From Bartonella sp. DB5-6 (GTDB lineage: Bacteria; Pseudomonadota; Alphaproteobacteria; Rhizobiales; Rhizobiaceae), in the NCBI RefSeq assembly GCF_000278115.1, contig NZ_JH725115.1, positions 124,001-188,000 on the forward strand: DNA of 64,000 nt, written 5' to 3'. Of this stretch, positions 42,674 through 53,914 are shown in pieces (the stretch's first letter is position 1; each line of letters opens with the position of its first letter). The translations under genes were made by a program, and so were the position numbers. Under the pieces are notes generated by a model that was given only the letters and a program-made list of their open reading frames with translations, did no database searches and was not told where the DNA came from.

Positions 42674-43396
42674 TCATACTTCGTGGAAACGATAGCCTAC
42701 ACCATAAAGTGTTTCAATCATTGCAAAATCATCATCCACTTGTTTAAACTTTTTTCGCAGACGTTTAATGTGACTATCGATGGTGCGGTCATCTACATAG
42801 ACTTGATCACTGTATGCGGCATCCATCAAAGCATCACGACTTTTTACAACTCCTGGTCTTTGTGCTAAGGTCTGTAGAATCAGAAACTCTGTGACAGTAA
42901 GGATAACAGGTTTATCTTTCCATGTACAGGTGTGGCGCTCCTGATCCATCACAAGATCTCCACGTTTAAGAGAAGAGGTGGGAGAAGCTCCTGTTGCAAG
43001 CGGCTGGTTACGCGCGTTAGAACGGCGCAAAATAGCTTTCACACGCTCAATGAGAAGACGTTGAGAGAAAGGTTTGGTAATAAAATCGTCAGCTCCCATT
43101 TTGAGACCGAATAGCTCATCGATTTCATCATCTTTAGACGTAAGAAAAATAACTGGAATATCAGACTTCTGTCGCAGTCGGCGCAAGAGCTCCATTCCAT
43201 CCATTCGGGGCATTTTAATATCAAAAATAGCTAAGTGTGGGGGATGAAGAGTTAGACCCTTGAGTGCAGATGCTCCATCTGTATAACTTTCAACCCGATA
43301 GCCTTCTGTCTCAAGCGCAAAAGATAAAGATGTCAAAATGTTGCGGTCATCATCAACAAGTACAATCGTTTGCGTGATTGTTGGTGTATCTTTCAT
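42674..43396 (-). CDS. batR: BatR/ChvI-type response regulator
   Basis: A 240-residue OmpR-family regulator. The receiver has the acidic triplet in [11 protein letters not shown], the phosphoacceptor Asp59 in [12 protein letters not shown], and the KPF end signature ([10 protein letters not shown]). The winged-helix output domain follows ([34 protein letters not shown]). It is the partner of BatS, and batR-batS-hprK-EIIA-ptsH runs as one minus-strand block. Confidence 0.95.
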   Translation of the reverse strand: MKDTPTITQTIVLVDDDRNILTSLSFALETEGYRVESYTDGASALKGLTLHPPHLAIFDIKMPRMDGMELLRRLRQKSDIPVIFLTSKDDEIDELFGLKMGADDFITKPFSQRLLIERVKAILRRSNARNQPLATGASPTSSLKRGDLVMDQERHTCTWKDKPVILTVTEFLILQTLAQRPGVVKSRDALMDAAYSDQVYVDDRTIDSHIKRLRKKFKQVDDDFAMIETLYGVGYRFHEV

Positions 43397-43770
43397 GGCT
43401 TCTTAGACCTTTCTATTGCTGTGGTAGCAAACTACTCACACTATTTATATGGGAGTTCACATTTTTTTTGCAAAACAAATGTGATACAAATTGTAGCAGA
43501 GTAAAAAACCTTTCATTTTTACGGTAAAAGATTGTTTTATCTTTGTAATTTCATAATGTTTTTGCACATGTTAAGATCCCTTTGCTTGAGAGAAAATTTT
43601 CATAAAGGCATTTTTTATCAAAATTTGTTGCTGTCTTTGTCCCAGAATTGAACAGGTTTGCTTTTGATTGTTGAAGTTTAGGAAATTTGCCTATCTGTTT
43701 TAAGAGCAAAGAAAAGAGTGTGCTGACATATGCGCAAAAATTTGCGTACACTGCACACAAGGAGGACATA
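43397..43770. other. Divergent intergenic region between batR and the BON-LysM gene
   Basis: About 370 AT-rich bases with no supported gene. It must hold the batR promoter and that of the LysM gene; no boxes assigned firmly. Confidence 0.55.
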
Positions 43771-44226
43771 ATGGGATTTTTTAATTTTATTAAAACGGTT
43801 GGTGAGAAATTTGGTATTGGTGATCATGAGCCAGAAGAAAAGGATTTTAAGGCTGCATTTGATAATTTCCAACTGGACGCGGGAAAAGTAAATATCCAAA
43901 TTGAAAACGGTAAAGCTGTTTTGAGTGGTGAAGTTCCAGATAGAGAAACTCTTGAAAAAGCACTTTTGGTTGTTGGCAATTCGCAGGGCATCTCTTCTGT
44001 TGATGTTGACCAGTTAAAGATTACAGATACTACACCTACGAAAATTTCTCACTTTTATGAAGTTAAATCTGGTGATAATCTTTGGAAAATTGCTGAAGAA
44101 GTCTATGGAAAAGGGCAAGGCGATAAAAACATGCTTATTTTTGAAGCCAATAAGCCGATGCTGAAATCACCTGATAAAATTTATCCTGGACAAGTTTTGC
44201 GCATTCCTAAAATTGACCGCGTTTAA
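43771..44226 (+). CDS. BON and LysM domain protein (Kbp/YgaU-like)
   Basis: A 151-residue protein without a clear signal peptide. The N-terminal helix is GFFNFIKTVGEKFG. The BON domain covers about residues 30-75 (IENGKAVLSGEVPDRETLEK). The LysM domain covers about 95-150 (HFYEVKSGDNLWKIAEEVYG). E. coli Kbp/YgaU with this architecture is a cytosolic potassium-binding protein. The ATG at 43771 has a perfect ggagg 5 nt upstream, and I prefer it over the earlier in-frame ATG at 43687. A hairpin terminator follows. Confidence 0.9.
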   Translation: MGFFNFIKTVGEKFGIGDHEPEEKDFKAAFDNFQLDAGKVNIQIENGKAVLSGEVPDRETLEKALLVVGNSQGISSVDVDQLKITDTTPTKISHFYEVKSGDNLWKIAEEVYGKGQGDKNMLIFEANKPMLKSPDKIYPGQVLRIPKIDRV

Positions 44227-44285
44227 TCAAGCGCAGGATAGTTTTTTAATTTTTTTTACAGTACACTCCGTGATACTAAAAAATA

Positions 44286-44320
44286 AGAAAGCGTGAAGAA
44301 AATTTTCACGCTTCTTTTTA
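44286..44320 (+). terminator. Terminator after the BON-LysM gene
   Basis: A 9-bp stem (aagcgtgaa / ttcacgctt) with a 7-nt loop at 44289-44313 ends in cttttt. It lies between convergent genes. Confidence 0.75.
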
Positions 44321-44376
44321 TTGTATTGAGTTATATTGAAATGTGCATTGAATGGTGATAAAGACAACAAAATAGC

Positions 44377-44931
44377 TTAGTTCGTAGGAGCTGATTTAGA
44401 AGACGATCTTCCTCCTATAGGGTTTACAGAAAAATCAACGTCAATAGTTCCTGCTTTCTCAAACGTCAATTTTGCGCTGATTTTGTCACCTAACTTGAAT
44501 GGTTGTGCAAGCCCCGTGAACATAATATGATCACCCCCAGGTTTAAGGGTGATTTCACCATTGCCTGGAATTTCAATGCCATTGTGCATTTTTTCCATCT
44601 TCATGATATCGTTAACGACTGCCATAGAGTGGATTTCTGTTGTCTGTACCCCTTTTGTTGAAACAGAAACCAAACGATCTGGAGTACTACCGTGATTAAT
44701 GATGTAGAGATAACCACTGCCAGTTTTTACGCCTTTGGGCGTTGCGCGCGTCCAAGGGTGAAGGATTTCTATATCTCCAACTTGATATTGTTGAGCGGTT
44801 GCAGGTAGGGCTATGAAAGCAAAGAGAAAAGCCCACATTGCGTTTTTGATAAGTTTTTTGAGTGGATATTGTGCGAGAACTGGATATTTAGACACGAGAT
44901 CTTTTATGCTTCCAACGATAAATATCATCAT
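44377..44931 (-). CDS. Periplasmic copper chaperone PCu(A)C
   Basis: A 184-residue secreted protein of the PCu(A)C family, which delivers copper to the CuA site of cytochrome c oxidase. The signal sequence is WAFLFAFIALPATAQQ. The mature part has HPWTRATPKGVKTGSGYLYI and the copper ligands in EIHSMAVVNDIMKM and GDHIMFTGL, matching the H(M)X10M ... HXM pattern. The start at 44931 (MMIFIVGS) is supported by AAGGAGG 8 nt upstream, which lies inside the longer frame that opens at 44958. About 690 gene-free bases follow on its upstream side. Confidence 0.9.
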   Translation of the reverse strand: MMIFIVGSIKDLVSKYPVLAQYPLKKLIKNAMWAFLFAFIALPATAQQYQVGDIEILHPWTRATPKGVKTGSGYLYIINHGSTPDRLVSVSTKGVQTTEIHSMAVVNDIMKMEKMHNGIEIPGNGEITLKPGGDHIMFTGLAQPFKLGDKISAKLTFEKAGTIDVDFSVNPIGGRSSSKSAPTN

Positions 44932-45620
44932 TGATTTACCCTCCTTTGTGATATTCACTTTTATATATTTCTAGCAGAGTTTTTTTTCAAAATAAAAGAG
45001 AGAATTGCCAGAATTATACAAATAAAGATAGGAGATATAGGTCTCTTAGTTTTGTAGGAAGACGATAAGGTTTGAGGTAACAGTATGAAAGGCGAAGGAG
45101 GCATCCTTTTTAGTATACAGGTAAAAAAGGTTATATTGGACGCATTCAAAATATAGTTTGCAAATAAGAGTGAATAATTAGGTTTGTTAGAGGCAGAATT
45201 GTTAAGAGAAAAGGGACAGATAATATCCTCACGAACTATGTGCTTAGCAAGATGAGGTTGAATGGTATAGATAATGTTATTGATCGTATGATATGGCGGT
45301 CATTAAAGATTTAGCTAGGAAAGGATTATAAGCATTGTAGGAAAAATATGCTCCGATGCCTTCCTCCTTAATAAAAATAGCATTTATGCGTAAGTTAGAG
45401 CACCTCTTTTAAAAGAAAAATTTTATTTTTAGAATGTTCTCATTATTCTCTTGTAGCGATAAGAGCCTGTTCTTATATACAAAACAGAAAGGCTTGTTGC
45501 GACTTGCAGTTTATTGTTTGTGTAGCTTGAAGTGAGATGCAGGCTTTAAGTGTTATGAGGAGCTTTCTTGGAAAGATGCTTGATGAAGGTTGAGGGAGCT
45601 TGCTGAATGGAGATTATAAT
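44932..45620. other. Gene-free region upstream of dnaK
   Basis: About 690 AT-rich bases. Its right part holds a putative heat-shock promoter for dnaK (45450-45478). No CIRCE element was seen. A 62-codon minus-strand frame at 44961-45149 has no support. Confidence 0.55.
45450..45478 (+). promoter_or_regulatory. Putative heat-shock promoter of dnaK
   Basis: A -35 box cttgta at 45450-45455 and a -10 box ttatat at 45473-45478 with a 17-bp spacer resemble the rhizobial RpoH consensus. It lies about 140 bp before the dnaK start. The match is weaker than at hsp20. Confidence 0.35.
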
Positions 45621-47513
45621 ATGGCAAAAGTAATTGGTATTGATTTGGGGACAACTAACTCTTGTGTCGCTGTTATGGATGGCAAAAGCGCAAAGGTTAT
45701 TGAAAATTCAGAAGGAGCGCGGACAACCCCTTCGGTTGTTGCCTTTACTGATGGAGGCGAGCGGCTTGTTGGGCAACCTGCTAAACGGCAAGCGGTTACG
45801 AATCCTGAAGGAACAGTTTTTGCAGTTAAGCGCTTGATTGGTCGTCGTTTTGATGATCCTATGGTTGAAAAAGATAAAGCGCTTGTGCCTTATAAAATTG
45901 TTAAAGGTGACAATGGTGATGCGTGGGTTGAAGAAGCGGGTAAGAAATATTCTCCATCACAAATTTCAGCTATGATTTTGCAAAAGATGAAAGAAACCGC
46001 TGAGTCTTATCTTGGTGAAAAAGTTGAACAGGCAGTTATTACGGTTCCTGCGTATTTCAATGATGCGCAACGTCAAGCTACTAAAGATGCGGGCAAAATT
46101 GCTGGACTTGAAGTTTTGCGGATTATCAATGAGCCAACAGCTGCTGCTTTAGCATATGGTTTGGATAAAAAAGATGGAAAAACTATTGCTGTTTACGACC
46201 TCGGTGGCGGTACATTTGATATTTCTGTACTTGAGATCGGTGATGGTGTTTTTGAAGTTAAGTCAACCAATGGAGATACATTTTTAGGTGGTGAAGATTT
46301 TGACATGCGCTTGGTTGGTTATTTTGCCGATGAATTCAAGAAAGAACAAGGGATTGATCTGAAAAATGATAAACTAGCATTGCAGCGCTTAAAAGAAGCA
46401 GCAGAAAAAGCAAAGATTGAACTTTCTTCTTCACAGCAAACAGAAATCAATTTGCCATTTATTACGGCAGATCAATCTGGCCCCAAGCACTTAACGATGA
46501 AATTGACTCGGGCGAAATTTGAATCTCTCGTTGATGATTTGGTTCAGCGCACTATTGAACCATGTAAAGCCGCATTGAAAGATGCAGGATTGAAAGCAGG
46601 TGAGATTGACGAGGTTGTTTTAGTGGGTGGTATGACACGTATGCCCAAGATTCAAGAGGTTGTGCAGAGCTTTTTTGGCAAAGATCCACACAAAGGTGTT
46701 AATCCTGATGAAGTTGTGGCAATGGGAGCTGCCATTCAAGGAGGGGTATTGCAAGGTGATGTAAAAGACGTATTGCTCTTGGATGTAACACCTTTATCTT
46801 TAGGTATTGAAACATTGGGTGGAGTTTTTACACGTCTCATCGAACGCAATACAACTATCCCAACGAAAAAATCGCAAGTTTTTTCAACAGCTGATGATAA
46901 CCAAAATGCCGTGACTATTCGTGTTTTCCAAGGTGAACGCGAAATGGCTAACGATAACAAGTTGTTGGCTCAATTTGATCTCGTTGGTATTCCACCAGCA
47001 CCGCGTGGTATGCCTCAGATTGAGGTTACTTTTGATATTGATGCGAATGGTATTGTGAATGTGTCGGCTAAGGATAAAGGAACCGGTAAAGAACATCAAA
47101 TTCGTATTCAAGCATCAGGTGGTTTAAGTGATGCTGACATAGAAAAAATGGTAAAAGATGCGGAAGAGCATGCGGCTGAGGACAAAAAGCGCCGTGAAGG
47201 TGTGGAGACTAAAAATCAGGCGGAATCTCTTATCCATTCGACTGAAAAATCATTGAATGAATATGGCGACAAGGTATCAACTGAAGAAAAGGAACAAATT
47301 GAAACTGCGATATCTGATTTGAAGTCTGCACTTGATGGCAGTGATACTGAAGAAGTGACAGCAAAAATGCAGAAGTTGGCAGAAGTCAGCATGAAGCTTG
47401 GACAGGCAATGTATGAAGCTTCACAAGCAGCAACAGATAACACTGAAACAGATACCAAGGATGATGATGTTGTCGATGCTGATTTTGAAGAAATTAATGA
47501 CAAGAAGAAATAG
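45621..47513 (+). CDS. dnaK: Hsp70 chaperone DnaK
   Basis: The main Hsp70 chaperone, 630 residues, working with DnaJ and GrpE. The ATPase domain shows [55 protein letters not shown] and [10 protein letters not shown]. The linker [13 protein letters not shown] leads to the substrate-binding domain, and the acidic tail ends in VDADFEEI. The frame opens at 45600, but the ATG at 45621 has ggag 8 nt upstream and gives the standard MAKVIGID start. dnaJ follows after a terminator hairpin, so part of its expression may be read-through. Confidence 0.97.
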   Translation: MAKVIGIDLGTTNSCVAVMDGKSAKVIENSEGARTTPSVVAFTDGGERLVGQPAKRQAVTNPEGTVFAVKRLIGRRFDDPMVEKDKALVPYKIVKGDNGDAWVEEAGKKYSPSQISAMILQKMKETAESYLGEKVEQAVITVPAYFNDAQRQATKDAGKIAGLEVLRIINEPTAAALAYGLDKKDGKTIAVYDLGGGTFDISVLEIGDGVFEVKSTNGDTFLGGEDFDMRLVGYFADEFKKEQGIDLKNDKLALQRLKEAAEKAKIELSSSQQTEINLPFITADQSGPKHLTMKLTRAKFESLVDDLVQRTIEPCKAALKDAGLKAGEIDEVVLVGGMTRMPKIQEVVQSFFGKDPHKGVNPDEVVAMGAAIQGGVLQGDVKDVLLLDVTPLSLGIETLGGVFTRLIERNTTIPTKKSQVFSTADDNQNAVTIRVFQGEREMANDNKLLAQFDLVGIPPAPRGMPQIEVTFDIDANGIVNVSAKDKGTGKEHQIRIQASGGLSDADIEKMVKDAEEHAAEDKKRREGVETKNQAESLIHSTEKSLNEYGDKVSTEEKEQIETAISDLKSALDGSDTEEVTAKMQKLAEVSMKLGQAMYEASQAATDNTETDTKDDDVVDADFEEINDKKK

Positions 47514-47544
47514 TGTAAGCAAATGTATTGATTAAATTAATAAA

Positions 47545-47580
47545 CCCAGCCTTTGGGATATAAGGCTGGGCTTTGTTATT
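47545..47580 (+). terminator. Terminator between dnaK and dnaJ
   Basis: A perfect 9-bp stem (cccagcctt / aaggctggg) with an 8-nt loop at 47545-47570 is followed by ctttgttatt. It would lower dnaJ relative to dnaK. Confidence 0.8.
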
Positions 47581-47672
47581 TGAGATGAGTTGCAACTTTG
47601 TGACTAAAAATATAAATTGAAAACAAGTATTATCCATTAAGATGGATAACAAAAAATTATCAGGAATACATG

Positions 47673-48821
47673 ATGAAGGTTGATTATTATGAAATTCTTG
47701 GCGTAACTCGCGAATGTGATGATAAAAAGCTGAAATCTGCGTTTCGTAGGTTAGCGATGCAATATCATCCTGATCGCAACGCAGGGGATAAAGAGGCAGA
47801 GCGAAAATTTAAAGAAATCGGCGAAGCTTATGAAGTTCTCAAAGACCCTCAAAAACGCGCTGCTTATGATCGATTTGGTCATGCAGCTTTTGAAAATAAC
47901 GGCCGAGAAGGAGCAAATCCCTTTAGTGGTTTTGCTGCGGGTGGCGGATTTTCGGACATTTTTGAAGATTTTTTTGGCGAAATTATGGGAGGCGCACACC
48001 GTAAGCGTAGTGATGGTCGCGAGCGTGGTGCAGATCTGAGTTATAATATGGAAGTGACTTTGGAAGAGGCATTTTCAGGAAAAACTGCGCAAATTAATAT
48101 TCCCAGTTCTGTTACTTGTGATGCCTGTGAAGGATCGGGTGCAAAAAAGGGCTCTAAGCCTCAAGTTTGTGGAACTTGTCATGGGGCTGGTCGTGTGCGT
48201 GCTGCCCAAGGTTTTTTTTCTATTGAGCGAACATGCCCTGCATGTCATGGACGTGGTGAAACGATTACGGATCCATGCCCAAAATGTCAGGGGACGAAAC
48301 GAATGGAAAAAAAGCGTTCATTAAGCGTGAATATTCCAGCTGGCATTGAAGATGGTACGCGTATTCGCCTTTCTGGGGAAGGAGATTCTGGCATTCGTGG
48401 TGGTCCTAGCGGCGATCTTTATATTTTTCTTTCCATTAAACCACATGAATTTTTTCAGCGAGAAGGGGCAGATCTTCACTGTCGCGTTCCTATTTCAATG
48501 GTAACAGCGGCTTTAGGAGGAGAGTTTGAAGTTTCCGATCTTGATGGTGTCAAGGCACGTGTTAAGATTCCAGAGGGGACACAAAATGGATGTCAGTTCC
48601 GCCTTAAAGGCAAAGGTATGCCCATGTTGCGTCGTCAGCAGGCAAGGGGTGACCTTTATATTCATATCGCTATTGAAACACCGCAGAAATTAACACAAGA
48701 GCAGCGCGAATTGTTGCAAAAGTTTGAAAAGCTTTCAAATCATGAGAATTCACCGCAATCACACGGTTTTTTTTCGCGGATGAAGGAGTTTTTTGAGAAT
48801 ATTTCTGGTCGAAATGATTAA
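47673..48821 (+). CDS. dnaJ: Hsp40 co-chaperone DnaJ
   Basis: A 382-residue type I J protein. The J domain has [19 protein letters not shown]. The Gly/Phe region is [16 protein letters not shown]. The zinc domain has four CxxCxGxx repeats: [24 protein letters not shown] and CPKCQGTK. The last of these has Lys in place of the usual final Gly. [18 protein letters not shown] begins the substrate domain. AGGA lies 7 nt before the second ATG at 47673; the first ATG at 47670 is also possible. Confidence 0.96.
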   Translation: MKVDYYEILGVTRECDDKKLKSAFRRLAMQYHPDRNAGDKEAERKFKEIGEAYEVLKDPQKRAAYDRFGHAAFENNGREGANPFSGFAAGGGFSDIFEDFFGEIMGGAHRKRSDGRERGADLSYNMEVTLEEAFSGKTAQINIPSSVTCDACEGSGAKKGSKPQVCGTCHGAGRVRAAQGFFSIERTCPACHGRGETITDPCPKCQGTKRMEKKRSLSVNIPAGIEDGTRIRLSGEGDSGIRGGPSGDLYIFLSIKPHEFFQREGADLHCRVPISMVTAALGGEFEVSDLDGVKARVKIPEGTQNGCQFRLKGKGMPMLRRQQARGDLYIHIAIETPQKLTQEQRELLQKFEKLSNHENSPQSHGFFSRMKEFFENISGRND

Positions 48822-49746
48822 ATGCTCAACAGAATTAAGGTATGGAAACGCCACTTGAAAGATTATTTTAATTGAATTTTTTATTGCATCACACTCGTTA
48901 GAAAAAAGTGGAGATTCTTCTTGTTTTTGTTTGAGCCCAGATTGGATATTTTTTATAGTTTTTTATTACCAGAGAGCATAAGGTATTTTATAGTTTTTTC
49001 ACTAAAAATATACTTTGCTTTGAGTCTTGTAATTCATTTTTCTTTTAAATTAAAACTGTAAAATCACTTGGTGAAAGATAGGAACCGATGGGGTAGCAAA
49101 GGCTTAGTTAATACATATAGCAGAATTTGAATGAATTGGGATTTCTTTAAATGACTATAATATTTTCATAGTTTCATGCGTTGTTTCAGGAAAATTTGTA
49201 TGGTCTGATAAGATTACAAAGTTGGATTATGCTGCTACGAGGTAGAGCATTCGAGTGGTGTTTTTTAATTTCTAATTATTGTGAAAAAGATGAATTTCTA
49301 GGTTAAGACTTTAGCATATTTGGTATATCTACGGTTGAGTCATTTCTTGTATTAGAGATTAATTTCACCACTATAAAGAATTCTTGTTTTCGTCTTATAA
49401 AATCAATGGTTGTATACATCCACATTCATTGTTAAAGCTCAATAGAGTAAAGATAATGAGTTGAATGTACGGCATAGCTTAGCAGTTCTTCTAAATTCTG
49501 CTTCCTAATTTTATACATAAAATCATAAAGAAATGATATTTTGTACGCTTATTTTGATTAATTTTTCGATGCGAATTTTTAAAAGAAGTTACTTTTTTAT
49601 TATCTCATTATTACTTTGATCGTAATTTAAAGAAAAATTAAGTGTCTTTTAGGGGAACGGATAGAGTAAAACTTATTTTGAAATTTGTTTTCACTTTTTC
49701 TAAACTCTACTAAAAAAGGGTAAAAAGTGATGAGGAGGCCCTTTTA
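48822..49746. other. Gene-free stretch between dnaJ and argB
   Basis: About 925 AT-rich bases. In relatives yidC and engB commonly precede argB, but no such gene or remnant (for example a P-loop GxxNVGKS) is readable here. I see nothing else to call. Confidence 0.5.
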
Positions 49747-50652
49747 ATGGATGATGTTGAAAACGATGTTGCAGATGTTTTTGAAAAACAAGCAGCATTT
49801 TTATCGTCTGCTTTACCTTATATGCAAAAATATGAAAATGAAACGGTTGTTGTGAAGTATGGTGGTCACGCTATGGGTGATCCTGCTTTGGGGCGAGCGT
49901 TTGCGCGTGATATTGCTCTGTTGAAGCAATCAGGAATTAATCCCGTTGTTGTTCATGGTGGAGGTCCTCAGATTGCAGAAATTTTGATGAAAATGGGAAT
50001 TGAGTCGCGGTTTGAAAATGGTTTGCGTGTAACCGATGAGCGGATTGTGGAAGTGGTTGAAATGGTTTTGGCAGGCTCCATAAACAAGGAAATAGTTGCT
50101 CTTATCAATGCAGAGGGTGAATGGGCAATAGGGTTATGCGGTAAAGATGGCAATATGGTTTTTGCCGAAAAAGCTTATAAAACTATAATTGATCCCGATT
50201 CACATATTGAACGTGTTTTAGATTTGGGATTTGTTGGTGAACCTGTTGAAGTTGATCGCACATTACTGGATCTTTTGGCATGTTCTGAAATGATTCCAGT
50301 TCTTGCTCCTGTAGCGCCAGGTCGCGATGGCAAAACCTATAATATTAATGCTGATATTTTTGCTGGAGCCATTGCCGGTGCATTAGAGGCAAAACGCCTT
50401 TTGTTTCTGACAGATGTTTCTGGTGTCTTAGATAAACAGAGTAAACTTTTAAAGAAATTGACAATTTCTGAAGCTGAGAATCTTATAAAAAATGGAACAA
50501 TTTCAGATGGTATGATCCCAAAGGTAGAGACTTGTATAAAAGCTCTCCAAAATGGTGTCGAAGGTGTTGCCATTTTAAATGGCAAAACTCCCCATTCTGT
50601 CCTGCTAGAGCTGTTCACCGAACAGGGAGCTGGAACGCTTATTATTCCATAA
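49747..50652 (+). CDS. argB: Acetylglutamate kinase
   Basis: ArgB phosphorylates N-acetylglutamate in the second step of arginine synthesis. The 301 residues show [13 protein letters not shown] at the start, [16 protein letters not shown], and [13 protein letters not shown]. The C-terminal half includes [20 protein letters not shown] and [17 protein letters not shown] strong gaggagg ... ATG precedes the start (the site is gatgaggaggcccttttaATG). No other arg gene is adjacent. The EamA transporter gene follows at 34 bp. Confidence 0.95.
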   Translation: MDDVENDVADVFEKQAAFLSSALPYMQKYENETVVVKYGGHAMGDPALGRAFARDIALLKQSGINPVVVHGGGPQIAEILMKMGIESRFENGLRVTDERIVEVVEMVLAGSINKEIVALINAEGEWAIGLCGKDGNMVFAEKAYKTIIDPDSHIERVLDLGFVGEPVEVDRTLLDLLACSEMIPVLAPVAPGRDGKTYNINADIFAGAIAGALEAKRLLFLTDVSGVLDKQSKLLKKLTISEAENLIKNGTISDGMIPKVETCIKALQNGVEGVAILNGKTPHSVLLELFTEQGAGTLIIP

Positions 50653-50686
50653 GATATACGGAAAAACTGGAGGAGAAAAACCTTTC

Positions 50687-51595
50687 ATGATTAATATAAA
50701 ACAGTTGAAACATCCTTTATTGAGCAAGCCAGAATTAGCATTATTTACTGCAACAATATTGTGGGGCATTACATTTTTAGTGATTCACATAGCGGTACGC
50801 TATAGCGGCCCTCTCTTCTTTGTGGGATTTCGTTTTATTATTGCATCGCTTATGTGTGGGGCAATTTTTTGGCGCTCTATGAAAGATATAACTGTTTATG
50901 AAATTTTTGCTGGGATGGCTATTGGTTTGGGAATGTTTTTTGGTTACGCTTTGCAAGCTACAGGGCTGCAAACCATTATGAGTAGTCAGTCGGCTTTTAT
51001 TACAGCGCTTTATGTCCCTATAGTTCCAATATTGCAATGGATTGTTTTTAAAAAGCCACCTCGTTTAGCTTGTTGGATCGGTATCGTTTTCGCTTTTATC
51101 GGGCTTGTACTTATTTCTGGACAAAAGCCGGGAAGGTTTGATTTTTCAAAGGGTGAAATTCTGACTTTGTTAGGTGCTTTAGCAATTGCTGCAGAGGTTA
51201 TACTCATTGGAATTTTTGCTAATAAGGTTGATAGCCGGCGCGTAACGATTATGCAGTTATTTTTTAGTGGTCTTTTATCATTTTTTTGTATGCCTTTTAT
51301 GGGTGAAAGCATTCCCGAATTTTCGTGGGTATGGCTGAGTATTGGTCTAGGATTGGCATTAATGAGTGCTATCATTCAATTGGCGATGAATTGGGCACAA
51401 AAGTCTATTTCGCCTACACGTGCAACACTCATTTACGCAGGTGAACCTGTATGGGCTGGCATTGTTGGGCGTTTAGCTGGTGAGCGTTTGTCCCCTTTAG
51501 CTTTATTGGGAGGAGCATTCATCTTGATTGGGATTGTCGTGGCTGAATTACAACCTTCACAATGGCGGAAAAAAGATAAAGTGAGAAAAAGCTGA
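50687..51595 (+). CDS. EamA/DMT-family transporter
   Basis: A 302-residue inner-membrane protein with two EamA repeats and about ten hydrophobic helices (for example ELALFTATILWGITFLVIHI, EILTLLGALAIAAEVILIGI and GLGLALMSAIIQLAMNWAQK). The AGEPVWAGIVGRLAGERL motif near the C-terminus is typical of the family. The members export or import amino acids and other metabolites, and the substrate here is unknown. It follows argB closely, probably on the same transcript, which could suggest an amino-acid-related role, but that is speculation. Confidence 0.87.
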   Translation: MINIKQLKHPLLSKPELALFTATILWGITFLVIHIAVRYSGPLFFVGFRFIIASLMCGAIFWRSMKDITVYEIFAGMAIGLGMFFGYALQATGLQTIMSSQSAFITALYVPIVPILQWIVFKKPPRLACWIGIVFAFIGLVLISGQKPGRFDFSKGEILTLLGALAIAAEVILIGIFANKVDSRRVTIMQLFFSGLLSFFCMPFMGESIPEFSWVWLSIGLGLALMSAIIQLAMNWAQKSISPTRATLIYAGEPVWAGIVGRLAGERLSPLALLGGAFILIGIVVAELQPSQWRKKDKVRKS

Positions 51596-52032
51596 TTAAC
51601 TTCTCTCTCTTTTTTCATGATTTTACTTTGTGATATTTTGTTTGGAGAGATCGACTTTTACTCCTTTTTCAAATAAATTAAAAGAGATTCGTTACGCTTT
51701 TTCACTTTTAAAAGAAGAAATTTTTTAAAGAGTGTAAGTCTTTTTATTTTGTGTAAAATTGATAAAAAAGTAGGTTATTGTATACAAATAAAAAACAACA
51801 CTTTTTGTAAATTTTATTACAAGTCTAAACTTTATACACATTTCTAATATCGTACGGGCATATAGCATTACTTTTAATTATTGATACTTCGTTTAGCAAA
51901 CAAAAGCTTCATTTTTTAGGTTATAGGAAATTGTGTTTTGAGAAGCTCTTTCCATTTATATTTTCTTGAAAGGTTTTCAAAGAGGTGTAATTGGTCTTTG
52001 CGTTTTGTGCTATTCTTTGCTAAATCGCCCGT
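51596..52032. other. Gene-free stretch upstream of lepA
   Basis: About 440 AT-rich bases without a supported gene or RNA element. Confidence 0.55.
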
Positions 52033-53838
52033 ATGACAGTAGATCGTAATTATATCCGTAATTTTTCCATCGTGGCACACATCGACCATGGAAAGTCGAC
52101 TTTAGCTGATCGTTTGATACAAATGACGGGAGGGCTTGAAACACGTGAGATGAAAGAGCAAGTGCTCGATTCCATGGATATTGAGCGTGAACGTGGAATT
52201 ACTATTAAAGCACAAACGGTACGTTTGCACTATAAAGCAAAGAGTGGTGAAACCTATATTTTAAATCTTATTGATACACCTGGTCATGTTGATTTTGCTT
52301 ATGAGGTTTCGCGTTCATTGGCAGCTTGTGAAGGTTCACTTTTGGTTGTGGATGCGAGCCAAGGTGTAGAGGCGCAGACATTGGCGAATGTTTATCAAGC
52401 TATTGATAATTCTCATGAATTGGTTGTTGTGCTCAATAAGGTTGATCTTCCAGCGGCAGAACCTGAGCGTGTTAAAGAACAAATTGAAGATGTGATAGGT
52501 ATCGATACATCTCAGGCAGTGGAAATATCAGCAAAAACGGGTTTAGGTGTTCCTGATGTTTTAGAAGCAATTGTGATGCAATTGCCACCTCCACGTACTG
52601 GTGATGTTAACGAACCTTTAAAGGCGATGTTGGTTGATAGTTGGTATGATGCATATCTTGGTGTCATTGTTTTGGTGCGGGTAATTGATGGTGTATTGAA
52701 AAAAGGTCAAACTATTCGCATGATGGGTACAGGAGCAAAATATCCAGTTGAACGGGTTGGAGTCTTTACTCCAAAAATGATTCAAGTTGATGAATTAGGG
52801 CCAGGGGAGATTGGCTTTATAACGGCCTCTATCAAAGAAGTTGCCGATACACGGGTTGGTGATACCATTACGGAAGAACGCCACTCTTGTGCAGAAGCGT
52901 TACCTGGGTTTAAACCAGCGCAACCAGTTGTTTTTTGTGGACTTTTTCCCATTGATGCAGCTGATTTTGAAGATTTGCGTGCAGCAATGGGAAAATTGCG
53001 CTTAAATGATGCAAGTTTTTCCTTTGAAATGGAAACATCAGCGGCTTTAGGGTTTGGCTTTCGTTGTGGCTTTTTAGGGCTTCTTCATCTTGAAATTATT
53101 CAAGAGCGGTTAGAGCGTGAGTTTAATTTGGATTTAATTGCAACAGCACCTTCGGTTGTTTATCGCATGAATATGAATGATGGTTCTGTTAAAGAATTAC
53201 ACAACCCAGCAGATATGCCTGATATTGTTAAAATTTCTTCCATTGAAGAACCATGGATTCGGGCTACAATTATGACTCCTGATAATTATCTTGGATCAAT
53301 TTTAGAACTTTGCCAAGAACGGCGAGGGATACAGGTTGGTTTGTCCTATGTTGGGGCGCGTGCGATGGCAACATACGATTTGCCGCTGAATGAGGTGGTT
53401 TTTGATTTTTATGATCGTTTAAAATCAATCTCAAAGGGTTATGCTTCCTTCGATTATCAGATGAGGAATTATGCAGAAGGCGATTTAGTTAAAATGTCTA
53501 TTTTGGTGAATGGAGAGTCTATTGATGCATTGTCGATGCTTGTGCACCGCACTATTGCGGAAAGGCGCGGGCGTTCCATGTGCGAAAAACTAAAAGATCT
53601 TATTCCTCAGCATATGTTTCAGATTCCGGTTCAAGCAGCAATTGGCGGTAAGATTATTGCGCGTGAAACAATTCGTGCTTTGCGTAAAGATGTAACGGCT
53701 AAATGTTACGGGGGTGATGTAACACGTAAGCGCAAACTTTTAGAAAAGCAAAAAGAAGGCAAAAAACGAATGCGCCAATTCGGAAAAGTAGAAATTCCGC
53801 AATCGGCTTTTATTCAAGCGCTTAAAATGAGTAAATAA
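52033..53838 (+). CDS. lepA: Elongation factor 4 (LepA)
   Basis: A 601-residue GTPase related to EF-G that back-translocates or remodels stalled ribosomes. The G motifs are [30 protein letters not shown] and [12 protein letters not shown]. The EF4-specific C-terminal domain ([20 protein letters not shown] and [20 protein letters not shown]) is intact. No clear Shine-Dalgarno precedes the ATG. It converges with dapD. Confidence 0.97.
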   Translation: MTVDRNYIRNFSIVAHIDHGKSTLADRLIQMTGGLETREMKEQVLDSMDIERERGITIKAQTVRLHYKAKSGETYILNLIDTPGHVDFAYEVSRSLAACEGSLLVVDASQGVEAQTLANVYQAIDNSHELVVVLNKVDLPAAEPERVKEQIEDVIGIDTSQAVEISAKTGLGVPDVLEAIVMQLPPPRTGDVNEPLKAMLVDSWYDAYLGVIVLVRVIDGVLKKGQTIRMMGTGAKYPVERVGVFTPKMIQVDELGPGEIGFITASIKEVADTRVGDTITEERHSCAEALPGFKPAQPVVFCGLFPIDAADFEDLRAAMGKLRLNDASFSFEMETSAALGFGFRCGFLGLLHLEIIQERLEREFNLDLIATAPSVVYRMNMNDGSVKELHNPADMPDIVKISSIEEPWIRATIMTPDNYLGSILELCQERRGIQVGLSYVGARAMATYDLPLNEVVFDFYDRLKSISKGYASFDYQMRNYAEGDLVKMSILVNGESIDALSMLVHRTIAERRGRSMCEKLKDLIPQHMFQIPVQAAIGGKIIARETIRALRKDVTAKCYGGDVTRKRKLLEKQKEGKKRMRQFGKVEIPQSAFIQALKMSK

Positions 53839-53914
53839 TGAAAAAAAGATTATTCTCCCTCGTTGATAGTGCTTTTACATTTTGTTGATTGGCTAAGGCT
53901 TTTTAAGCGTATTT

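Noticed and set aside
44961-45149. 62-codon minus-strand frame upstream of the copper chaperone
   Set aside because: No start signal or domain; lies in non-coding DNA.
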